This document shows, piece after piece, positions 43,587-50,764 of a stretch of 64,000 nucleotides of DNA; position 1 is the first letter of the stretch, and the number at the start of each line of letters is the position of its first letter. The notes beneath the pieces were generated by a model. The model was not told the DNA's origin and searched no databases. It saw only the letters and a list, made by a program, of their open reading frames with translations. Made by a program: the position numbers and the translations under genes. This DNA is from an uncultured Eubacteriales bacterium (lineage in GTDB: Bacteria > Bacillota > Clostridia > Oscillospirales > CAG-382): contig CAKSUT010000011.1 in the NCBI GenBank assembly GCA_934502885.1, positions 1-64,000 on the forward strand. The letters are read 5' to 3'.

Positions 43587-44030
43587 AAAAATTGAAAATT
43601 GAGAATGGAAAATGGAGAATTGATGTCGAAAAACGCTGAAGCGTTTTTCGGCAATTGAGAATTGAAAGTGGAGAATGGAAAATTGATGTGGAAAAGCTTC
43701 GCTTTTCTCCAATATTTGAACGGTGCGGAGTTTGAGGCTGTGCGACAACGGAATAGCGGATTTTTGCAGAGGTTGTTGGTGTTTGAGGTGGTGCGGTCAT
43801 TCCGAGGCTCATTGATGTTTTGTAGGGAACGGGCTTGCTCGTTCCGTGAGAACCAAAGGCAAGGTTATTGTTTTAGCCATGTAGAAAATCGACAAACGGT
43901 TATTGAAAATACGTATTATCCGAGGTCGGCGATTATCCAAGGTTTGCGGACGGAGCAATCTACACAGATGCTTCGCATCCTGTGTGTCCCTACAAAATAC
44001 CATAGAGAAAGTACGAACACCAAATCACGC
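43587..44030. repeat. Composite repeat copy D, left module
   Basis: Two GAGAATGGA-type tracts, each followed by a hairpin (GAAAAACGC/GCGTTTTTC; GAAAAGC/GCTTTTC), then GGTGCGGAGTTTGAGGC and the region matching copy A. The segment 43818-43997 is inverted relative to copy A. The right end, CCATAGAGAAAGTAC then CAAATCACGCACCACCCAAA, also matches copy C. Confidence 0.75.
43818..43997. repeat. Invertible-looking 180-bp segment with TTTTGTAGGG inverted ends (orientation 2)
   Basis: Bounded by TTTTGTAGGG (43818-43827) and CCCTACAAAA (43988-43997). It aligns with the reverse complement of 20314-20471, including AACGGGCTTGCTCGTTCCG, GCAAGGTTAT, CAAACGGTTATTG and TATTATCCGAGGTCGGC, while the flanks on both sides align in direct orientation. 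The right end has a replaced hairpin (CACAGATGC/GCATCCTGTG). Confidence 0.8.
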
Positions 44031-44048
44031 ACCACCCAAAACACACTC

Positions 44049-44338
44049 TTCGCAAAAATGAAATTGTCGAGCTTTGCGAGGCGTTTCATTTGCGAACGGA
44101 GAAGTTCGGATACAGTCCCCACAGAGCCTGATTCAGCAAAAATCTAAGTCGGCGACTTGAATATATGGTCGCCGACTTTTGCACTATATTCGATTAGATG
44201 AGTCTGTCTCATCTCGTTCGGCGACTTGCGTTTATGGTCGCCGAACGCGGTACTTTCTTCAAATTACAATGTAATCTGTTCCCTGCAAAACGAAGTTTTG
44301 CTTTTGAAGTCTTTTGGTTCTTTTCTTCAGAAAAGAAC
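44049..44338. repeat. Composite repeat copy D, structured right module
   Basis: Outer stem TTCGCAAAAATGAAA/TTTCATTTGCGAA; first 11-bp stem AAGTCGGCGAC with loop TTGAATATATG (44146-44178); then, uniquely, a second hairpin of the same type, GTTCGGCGAC/GTCGCCGAAC with loop TTGCGTTTATG (44216-44246), replacing the GCGCATATATGCGC region; GCAAAAC/GTTTTGC; final GTTCTTTTCT hairpin ending 28 bp from a minus-strand stop codon. Confidence 0.82.
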
Positions 44339-44366
44339 ACCCTCGTAACCTTCGTCCCCTTGCCGC

Positions 44367-45194
44367 TTACCAGCCGAGACTCTTGAGGTAATCGCGGCTC
44401 ATTTTAGCGCACTCGAGGGCAGGGGTATCGTACCAATTATCCTGCTCTACGACAACGTAGCACGAACCTGCTTCGAGAGCCGCCTCGAGAATGGACGGGA
44501 AGTCCTGCTTGCCGTAGCCGACGGGTCTGAACTTGAAGGTGTTCTTTACAGTCTCCTTCTTGTCGTCGCTCTTTATGCCGATAAGCTCGTACATATGCTC
44601 GCTCTTGGAACCCTCAAAGTCCTTGAGATGTACAACGGGTGCTCTGCCGGTGTACTTCTTTACGAAGTTTGCCGGATCCTCGCCGCCTACGTTTACCCAG
44701 CATACGTCAAGCTCTGTCTGAAGATGGTTTGCCGGAACGGTTCTGTACATATAATCAATGCCGTATTCGCCGTCGGGCATCTTCTTGAACTCGAAATCGT
44801 GGTTGTGATAAAGAAGTACAAGACCTCTCTTCTCGGCCGCAGCACCTACTGCGTCGATTCTCGCGAGAACCTTGTCAAAGCCCTCGTCGCCGGGACGCAT
44901 ACCCTCGCCGAGCCACGGAATGGCAACGTACTTGCAGCCTATCGTAACGTAACCGTCGAGTACCGACTCGTAGTCTTCAGCCGTCATAAGCTCGGAAACG
45001 TGAGCCGAAATTGCCGGAATGCCTACCTCGTCAAGTATCGACTTCACCTCTTCGGGAGTCTGTCCGTATAGTCCTGCAAGCTCAACGAAATCGTAACCAA
45101 GCTCCTTGAGCTTTGTCATCGTGCCTTTGAAATCCTTTGCGGCTTCCTCTCTTACGGAGTAAACCTGTATTCCTACGGGAAGTGTCTTTTTCAT
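44367..45194 (-). CDS. Sugar phosphate isomerase/epimerase-like TIM-barrel protein
   Basis: 275 residues of the xylose-isomerase-like TIM-barrel family (AP endonuclease 2 fold). LPVGIQVYSVREEAAKDF at the start, YHNHDFEF near residue 125 and QTELDVCWVNVGGEDPANFV near 153 carry the usual metal-ligand Glu/Asp/His residues. ATG follows GGAGG. Substrate unknown; relatives act on sugars or inositol-type compounds, often alongside Gfo/Idh/MocA oxidoreductases, which are encoded a few kb away. Confidence 0.87.
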   Translation of the reverse strand: MKKTLPVGIQVYSVREEAAKDFKGTMTKLKELGYDFVELAGLYGQTPEEVKSILDEVGIPAISAHVSELMTAEDYESVLDGYVTIGCKYVAIPWLGEGMRPGDEGFDKVLARIDAVGAAAEKRGLVLLYHNHDFEFKKMPDGEYGIDYMYRTVPANHLQTELDVCWVNVGGEDPANFVKKYTGRAPVVHLKDFEGSKSEHMYELIGIKSDDKKETVKNTFKFRPVGYGKQDFPSILEAALEAGSCYVVVEQDNWYDTPALECAKMSRDYLKSLGW

Positions 45195-45241
45195 AATAAT
45201 AACCTCCTCAGTCCGCTTAACGCGAACCTTTTATTAGTTAC

Positions 45242-45269
45242 AGTATAGCATATTTTCCCCTTTTTTCAA
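45242..45269 (-). promoter_or_regulatory. Promoter of the sugar isomerase/epimerase gene
   Basis: On the minus strand TTGAAA (45264-45269), 16 bp, TATACT (45242-45247), about 48 bp before the ATG. Confidence 0.65.
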
Positions 45270-45309
45270 GGGGTTTCGCCGATTTTTAATGAAAAGTTAA
45301 AACTTCGTA

Positions 45310-46803
45310 TTATTTACCGAGAAATTTCTTCGCTTCGTCCCACATATCGGAATATGTCTTTCCGACCGAACCCGTGAAGCGTATCTTTGCACCCTCGAGT
45401 GCCGCAAGAGGCGCCGGTATCTCGGTGGACGTAACCTCCGAAAGCTTTCTGACAACGCCGAAGCCCTCGGGAATTTCGCTCTCGGGAACGCCGAGACTCT
45501 TAAGTACGTCAGCGGCAAACTTGTACGCGCTTGCTGTGGACGCCGTCAGCATCTTCACGCCGTCGTGGAGGTCGCACTTCTTCGCGCAGTAAAGACCGAC
45601 CGCTGTGTGTGTGTCGATGAGGTAAGAGTACTTGTCGAAGGTGTCCTTTATCGTAGCCGCGGTGCTCTCCTCGGAGCAGTACTCCGCCGCAAACACGCTC
45701 TTTATCTCGGCGAAGGTCTCTGAGTCGACCTCGTAGCGGCCCGTCTCGGAAAGCGACTTCATCCATGCAGAGGTCTTTTCCGCACCGGCGATTGTGTAGA
45801 GAAGTCTCTCGAGGTTCGAGGAAATAAGTATGTCCATGGACGGAGACATAGTCGTGTGGAACGCACGGTTTCTGTCGTAAACGCCGGTCTTTATGAAATC
45901 CGTGAGAATGTTGTTGCTGTTGGAGGCGCAGATGAGACGTCTTATCGGGAGTCCCATGCGCTTCGCAAGATACGCCGCAAAGATGTTTCCGAAGTTGCCG
46001 GTAGGCACGGTCACGTCTATCTCGTCGCCGAGCTTTATATCCTCTGCCGCAGCCATGTCGCAGTATGCGCTTATGTAGTAAACTATCTGCGGAACGAGCC
46101 TGCCCCAGTTTATGGAGTTCGCACTCGAGAGGAAATATCCCATGCCGTCAAGCTCACGTGCGGTCTTTTCGTCGGAGAATATCTTCTTGACTCCGCTCTG
46201 TGCGTCGTCGAAATTGCCCTTTATCGCACAGACGTATACGTTATCACCTTTCTGCGAGGTCATCTGGAGCTTCTGCATTGCGCTCACTCCGTCCTCCGGG
46301 TAGAATACCATTATCTTTATCTTCGGAGCGTCGGCGTATCCCTCGAGAGCCGCCTTGCCGGTGTCGCCGGAGGTCGCAACGAGTATGAACGCCGTCCTCT
46401 TTTCGCCGGTCTTGGTGAGCGCCTCGGACAAAAGACGGGGCATTATCTGAAGAGCCATGTCCTTGAACGCACACGTCGGACCGTGCCAAAGCTCAAGGAT
46501 TCTGTGCGTTTCGCCGAGAGCGGAAAGGGGAGCCGCGCCGCCGGGGAACTTTTCCTCGGAGTAGGCGTCGGACGCCGCACGGAGAAGCTCATCGTGAGTG
46601 TAATCCTCGAGATAAAGCGACAGTACCTTCGCCGCTCTTTCAACGTAGGAAAGACCCGTGAGGGCTTCGATAAAAGCGAGATCAATCTGCGGTATGCGTT
46701 CGGGCATGAAAAGTCCGCCGTCCTCGGCGATACCCTGCTTTATTACCTCAGCCGAAGTCTTGAGTGTGGAATTTTTTGTGTCTCTTGTGCTTTTGTACAT
46801 CAT
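45310..46803 (-). CDS. thrC: Threonine synthase
   Basis: PLP enzyme converting O-phosphohomoserine to threonine. The N terminus MYKSTRDTKNSTLKTSAEVI is typical; the Schiff-base Lys is in WHGPTCAFKDMALQIMPRL near residue 112; FILVATSGDTGKAALEGYAD near 140 is the phosphate-binding region and VTVPTGNFGNIFAAYLAKRM near 265 binds the cofactor. Length 497 is normal for this class. Last gene of the lepB-ylqF-rnhB-yraN-dipeptidase-thrC run, 25 bp after the dipeptidase. Confidence 0.97.
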   Translation of the reverse strand: MMYKSTRDTKNSTLKTSAEVIKQGIAEDGGLFMPERIPQIDLAFIEALTGLSYVERAAKVLSLYLEDYTHDELLRAASDAYSEEKFPGGAAPLSALGETHRILELWHGPTCAFKDMALQIMPRLLSEALTKTGEKRTAFILVATSGDTGKAALEGYADAPKIKIMVFYPEDGVSAMQKLQMTSQKGDNVYVCAIKGNFDDAQSGVKKIFSDEKTARELDGMGYFLSSANSINWGRLVPQIVYYISAYCDMAAAEDIKLGDEIDVTVPTGNFGNIFAAYLAKRMGLPIRRLICASNSNNILTDFIKTGVYDRNRAFHTTMSPSMDILISSNLERLLYTIAGAEKTSAWMKSLSETGRYEVDSETFAEIKSVFAAEYCSEESTAATIKDTFDKYSYLIDTHTAVGLYCAKKCDLHDGVKMLTASTASAYKFAADVLKSLGVPESEIPEGFGVVRKLSEVTSTEIPAPLAALEGAKIRFTGSVGKTYSDMWDEAKKFLGK

Positions 46804-46828
46804 TTTCTTTCGGTCCTTTCGGTTGCGA

Positions 46829-47779
46829 TTATGGTTGTTTGATTATCTTTCCAAGAAAGTTTTTCCCGTTTGCGTATATTATTTTTTCTATCACACCGTC
46901 ACAGACGCGGTGCTTCGCGAGTCTTTCGGCTATCGCCGACACCTTGGATACATCCTCGAGTCCCGGTGACGCCGCCGTTCCGTCAAAGTCAAAGCCGAGA
47001 CAGACGTTGTCCTCGCCGCCGAGGGAGAGGAAGTGCTCTATGTGGGAGCATACCTCGTCAATAAAAAGGTCACCGTCGGTCGGCATTTTTTCGGCGTACT
47101 TTGCCGAAATATGCTTTGCGCACGAGCTTACTCCGACGACTCCGCCGAGCTTTTCGATCATGCCGAATTGCAGGTCGGTGAGGTTTCTCTCATGCGCACA
47201 GATGCGCTTTGAGTTTGAGTGAGAAGCAAGTACGGTTATCGGCTCTTTTGACGCCGAGACGATGTTCACCGTGTCCCAAAAGCTCTTTTCCGACATATGC
47301 GACACATCGACCGCAATGCCGAGTCTGCCGCATTCCGCGACAAGCAGCTTCCCGAAATCGGTAAGCCCTTTGTCGGTGTCGTAGGCTCCGCCGACCTCGT
47401 CCGCGCCCCTCCACACCGGAGTCAGAATCTTCACGCCGTACTGCGCAAGCACCGAAAGTCTCGCCATATCGCCGCCGAGAAGCTTTGCGCCCTCGACAGC
47501 CGGTATGAAGGTGAATCTTTCCGCAAAGGCTTCGCCGTTTTGACGGAGCTTTTCCGCGGCATTTTCGGTCTCGTGACCGAGGTATTCAAACATACGGAAA
47601 AAGCCGTCGTAACATTCGTCGGGAGCTTTTTCGCTGTCCGACCAGAACGCCATGACCTGTGTGACCTTTTCGTATTCCGCGCACTTTCCGACTGTAAAAC
47701 AAGTGTCTCCGTCAAAAAGCGAGGTTCGCCGCGCGTAAATCTCAAACGGCGTGTCGCAGTGCATATCCGTAAGCTTCAT
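46829..47779 (-). CDS. Membrane dipeptidase family protein (peptidase M19, renal dipeptidase-like)
   Basis: 316 residues. TDMHCDTPFEIY near residue 4 has the His-x-Asp zinc ligands, the bridging Glu is in FIPAVEGAK near 102, the second His in VDVSHMSEKSFWDTV near 170 and the third in LASHSNSKRICAHERNLTD near 200, and CLGFDFDGTAASPGLEDVSK near 270 is the M19 C-terminal signature. The start MKLTDMHCD follows GGAG; the frame stays open upstream but overlaps the yraN coding end in a meaningless sequence. It probably hydrolyses dipeptides in the cytoplasm. Confidence 0.93.
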   Translation of the reverse strand: MKLTDMHCDTPFEIYARRTSLFDGDTCFTVGKCAEYEKVTQVMAFWSDSEKAPDECYDGFFRMFEYLGHETENAAEKLRQNGEAFAERFTFIPAVEGAKLLGGDMARLSVLAQYGVKILTPVWRGADEVGGAYDTDKGLTDFGKLLVAECGRLGIAVDVSHMSEKSFWDTVNIVSASKEPITVLASHSNSKRICAHERNLTDLQFGMIEKLGGVVGVSSCAKHISAKYAEKMPTDGDLFIDEVCSHIEHFLSLGGEDNVCLGFDFDGTAASPGLEDVSKVSAIAERLAKHRVCDGVIEKIIYANGKNFLGKIIKQP

Positions 47780-47826
47780 GGTTCTGTCATCTCCGCCGCA
47801 CACCGTTTTTCGGTGCGCCTTTGAGG

Positions 47827-48231
47827 TTAAAAACGCCGCGCTCTTTTCGGGAGCGTGCCGAGTCTCTTTATGTGCCGCGTCACGCAAAAGCCGCCCGCGC
47901 CGTCTTCGGTTACGGCAATGACGTCGATGCGCATTTTCTTTCCGGAAAGGGAGGCGGCGTCTTTGCTTTTCATGTAGCTTTCGGCGCATTTCTTTATGCG
48001 TGAAACCTTTTCGCGCGTCACTGCGGCAAGTGCGTCGGCAAGCGGTGAATCGCCGCTTCGCTTCTTTACCTCTGTAAACACAATATATTCGCCGTCCGCC
48101 GAAATGATGTCAACCTCGCCTCCGCGTACCGTGAAGTTGCGGCAGAGTATTTCGTGACCGAGACCGGAAAGATACTCCGCGGCGAAGTCCTCGGCGAGTG
48201 CGCCGTCGCGGCGGTTTTCCGCGCTTTTCAC
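47827..48231 (-). CDS. yraN: YraN-family protein (UPF0102, predicted endonuclease)
   Basis: 134 residues of a restriction-endonuclease-like fold: GALAEDFAAEYLSGLGHEIL, RGGEVDIISADGEYIVFTEV (Glu-Asp-x-Glu pattern) and KKRSGDSPLADALAAVTREK. The start chosen is GTG at 48231, overlapping the rnhB stop (GTGA) with AAGGA 9 nt upstream, giving translational coupling. yraN commonly follows rnhB. Biological role unclear. Confidence 0.92.
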   Translation of the reverse strand: MKSAENRRDGALAEDFAAEYLSGLGHEILCRNFTVRGGEVDIISADGEYIVFTEVKKRSGDSPLADALAAVTREKVSRIKKCAESYMKSKDAASLSGKKMRIDVIAVTEDGAGGFCVTRHIKRLGTLPKRARRF

Positions 48232-48875
48232 TTTGCGCCGTCCTTTTCGGCAAAGTGCTTTTTGAAAAAGCTCTTTCTGTGTTCGGGACACAGACCGTAC
48301 TTGTCCACTGCCGCATAGTGCGCAGACGTTCCGTAGCCTTTGTGTTTTTCAAAGCCGTACTCGGGATACAGCGCGGCAAGCGTTTCGACGCAGTACCTGT
48401 CCCTTTCGGTTTTTGCGAGTATCGATGCCGCCGCTATCGAGGGAGAAATCGCGTCTCCGCCGATAACCGCGCGTGCGGCGACTCCCACTTTGTCGAAGCC
48501 GCGGTTTATGTTGCCGTCGATGAGCGCGTGAGTCGCTTTCACGGGCAAGCCCTCTATCGCGCGCCGCATTGCGTGGAGCGTCGCGGCGAGTATGTTTGTG
48601 CTTTCTATTTCGTCAGCCTCGGAAAAGGCGACCGAGTAAGCGACAGCCTCGCGGCGTATCCTTTCCGCGAGAATATCGCGCTTTTTCGGAGAGAGCTTCT
48701 TTGAGTCATCTATGAGCGACATAAGCTCCTCCGCACCGTGACGTGGAAAGATCACCGCCGCGGCATAGACACGACCGGCAAGCGGTCCTCTTCCTGCTTC
48801 GTCCACGCCGCATATGACGGCGTTCTCGTCTTCGGAGAGAATCGTATCTTCGTATTCAAACGATAAATTGTTCAT
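48228..48875 (-). CDS. rnhB: Ribonuclease HII
   Basis: Removes ribonucleotides and RNA from RNA-DNA hybrids. CGVDEAGRGPLAGRVYAAAV near residue 20 carries the catalytic Asp-Glu pair; LIDGNINRGF near 110 and ASILAKTERDRYCVET near 140 supply the remaining acidic residues. 215 residues is normal. ATG after AAGGA; it begins 13 bp after the stop codon of ylqF. Confidence 0.97.
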   Translation of the reverse strand: MNNLSFEYEDTILSEDENAVICGVDEAGRGPLAGRVYAAAVIFPRHGAEELMSLIDDSKKLSPKKRDILAERIRREAVAYSVAFSEADEIESTNILAATLHAMRRAIEGLPVKATHALIDGNINRGFDKVGVAARAVIGGDAISPSIAAASILAKTERDRYCVETLAALYPEYGFEKHKGYGTSAHYAAVDKYGLCPEHRKSFFKKHFAEKDGAK

Positions 48876-48888
48876 AGCGTTATCCTTA

Positions 48889-49920
48889 TTATACTTTCGG
48901 TCTTTCAAGCGTAATCCGACCGATTTTTCCGTCCCGGAACTCATCAAGAAGCATGACCGCCGTGCGGAGAGTATCGACTTCGCCTCCCGAAACGAGAAAG
49001 CCTCTCTTTCGTCCTATCATCTCGAAAACCTCGTAGTGCATACGACCCTCAAGGTCGGACGGTTCGAGTCCGTAGCGTTCGCAGAGAAGCTCCGGGTAGA
49101 GCGTCATGAGCTTTTCACAGAGAAGCACCGCAACCTCCTCTCGGTCGAGTATGTCGTCTCTTATGGCTCCCGTGAACGCAAGGCAAAGTCCCGTCTCTTC
49201 GTCGTCGAACTTCGGCCAGAGTATGCCGGGAGTGTCGAGAAGCTCTATGCTGTCCTTGACGGTTATCCACTTGTTTTCACGTGTCACGCCCGGTCTGTCC
49301 TCCGCTTTCGCCTTGACTCTGCCGCAGAGCTTGTTGACAAGCGTTGATTTTCCGCAGTTGGTGACGCCGAGAATCATCGCTCTCGGCAGTCTGCCGACCA
49401 TGCCGCGGCTTTCAAAGCGTGCAAGCTTTTCGGCAAGTATCTCCCTCACCGCAGGCACTATATCCGATATTCCCTGACCCGTCATGCAGTCGGTAAAGAC
49501 GACGGTCTCGCCGTTTTTCTTCATCCTTTCGCGCCATGCGTCGCTCACTCTCGGGTCTGCGAGTGAAGTTTTGTTCATCACGAGTATTCTCGGTTTTCCG
49601 GCAAGGAGCGAATCTATTCCGGGGTTGCGGCTCGACGCCGGTATGCGCGCGTCGCAAAGCTCTATTGCAATGTCAACAAGACTCAGTGCTTCGGTTATCT
49701 CGCGCCTTGCTTTCGCCATGTGACCCGGATACCACTGTATTATTTTCGATATGCGCCGCTCCTTGGGCTGTGCGTCGGCGGATTTTGCGCTTTTCTTCGC
49801 CGCATTTGCACGCCGTGAGGGCACACCTTTTCCGTAAGATTTTGCACCGTAGGGCTTGCCGCCGGTATTCGTACCGCGGCGTGCGCCGCCCTTGCCTGTG
49901 CGATTTCTGTTTTCGGGCAT
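48889..49920 (-). CDS. ylqF: Ribosome biogenesis GTPase YlqF/RbgA with basic N-terminal extension
   Basis: Circularly permuted GTPase required for late 50S assembly. IIQWYPGHMAKARREITEAL near residue 60 is the usual N terminus; G4 VMNKTSLADP near 117, G1 GVTNCGKSTLVNKL near 185 and G3 LLDTPGILWPKF near 228 occur in permuted order. Before the canonical start there are about 58 extra residues rich in Gly, Arg, Lys and Ala (GKGGARRGTNTGGKPYGAKS), probably disordered and RNA-binding. ATG at 49920 follows GAAAGGGAA. Part of the lepB operon. Confidence 0.95.
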   Translation of the reverse strand: MPENRNRTGKGGARRGTNTGGKPYGAKSYGKGVPSRRANAAKKSAKSADAQPKERRISKIIQWYPGHMAKARREITEALSLVDIAIELCDARIPASSRNPGIDSLLAGKPRILVMNKTSLADPRVSDAWRERMKKNGETVVFTDCMTGQGISDIVPAVREILAEKLARFESRGMVGRLPRAMILGVTNCGKSTLVNKLCGRVKAKAEDRPGVTRENKWITVKDSIELLDTPGILWPKFDDEETGLCLAFTGAIRDDILDREEVAVLLCEKLMTLYPELLCERYGLEPSDLEGRMHYEVFEMIGRKRGFLVSGGEVDTLRTAVMLLDEFRDGKIGRITLERPKV

Positions 49921-49962
49921 AAATTTTCCCTTTCGTTTATGTCAAAAAGCTTTGCTGTGCGG

Positions 49963-50553
49963 TTATTCTATTTTGCCGAATCCGGAGAAGGGGAACAGTC
50001 TGAAGTACACCTTTCCGAGGCAGTTTCTTTCGTCAACCGCGCCGAAGAAGCGGCTGTCTGTCGAGTGGTTGCGGTTGTCTCCCATTACGAACATCTCGCC
50101 CTCGCCGACCGTGTAAGGGTAAACGACGTTTGTTCCCTCGCCGGTCATGCGGACGCCCTCTTCAAGGTTTGCATACGGCTCGTCGAGAGCTTCGCCGTTT
50201 ACGTAAACCGTCCATGTTTCAAAGTCTATGTCAACTATGTCTCCCTCGGTTGCGATTACGCGCTTGACGAGAGCTTCGTCGCCGAAGCTGTCGGTGCGGA
50301 GAATTACGACGTCTCCCTTTGTCGGCTCGTAGAAGAGTCCCGAGACGAAAATTCTGTCGTGGTGGTGAAGCGTCTCTCTCATGGAGTTGCCGTCAACCGT
50401 AACAACACGGAAGAAAAGCGTGAATATGAGCATCACGAGGCAGATTGCCGCCATAAAGACCTCAAGCCACTCATGCGTGCTTCTAACAAGCTTCTCCGAT
50501 GCAGGCATATTTTCCTCGGGGGTGGTACGGGTTGCGTTTTCGTTGTTGTCCAT
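49963..50553 (-). CDS. lepB: Signal peptidase I
   Basis: Cleaves signal peptides from exported proteins. One N-terminal membrane helix (VFMAAICLVMLIFTLFFRVV, residues 32-51); catalytic Ser in VDGNSMRETL near 57 and Lys in DEALVKRVIATEGD near 97; box E GDNRNHSTDSRFFG near 160. 196 residues is typical of Gram-positive type I enzymes. ATG follows AGGAGGGACATACA. First gene of the operon running to thrC. Confidence 0.97.
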   Translation of the reverse strand: MDNNENATRTTPEENMPASEKLVRSTHEWLEVFMAAICLVMLIFTLFFRVVTVDGNSMRETLHHHDRIFVSGLFYEPTKGDVVILRTDSFGDEALVKRVIATEGDIVDIDFETWTVYVNGEALDEPYANLEEGVRMTGEGTNVVYPYTVGEGEMFVMGDNRNHSTDSRFFGAVDERNCLGKVYFRLFPFSGFGKIE

Positions 50554-50661
50554 TGTATGTCCCTCCTGTCAAAAATACGGGGTGTAAAGCGATAAATATA
50601 GCGATTATGTGCCGAAAGTACGGCAGGGTACAAATACCCAATCTGTATCTCTTTATTGTAC

Positions 50662-50686
50662 ACTGTAATTGTGTCGAATTTACAGT
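50662..50686. promoter_or_regulatory. Inverted repeat upstream of lepB (possible operator)
   Basis: ACTGTAA (50662-50668) and TTACAGT (50680-50686) are perfect 7-bp arms with 11 bp between them, next to a TACAAT -10-like box (50655-50660, minus strand). The regulator is not identified. Confidence 0.4.
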
Positions 50687-50705
50687 CATTTTTTAAACAT
50701 AGCTA

Positions 50706-50749
50706 TGCAAAAAGTAAAACCCCGAGCCGCAGGAAACGGTTCGGGGTTT
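50706..50749 (-). terminator. Terminator of the TRAP transporter operon
   Basis: On the minus strand AAACCCCGAACCG pairs with CGGCTCGGGGTTT and is followed by TACTTTTTG, about 16 bp after the stop codon. Confidence 0.85.
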
Positions 50750-50764
50750 CGGAGGTCTGTTTGA

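Noticed and set aside
20216..44338. Repeats as a possible CRISPR array
   Set aside because: Units are few, long, widely spaced and different in length, with no short regular repeat-spacer pattern and no cas genes.
49060..49085. A GGTTCGAGTCC string resembling a tRNA T-loop
   Set aside because: It is inside the ylqF coding region and no cloverleaf can be drawn around it.
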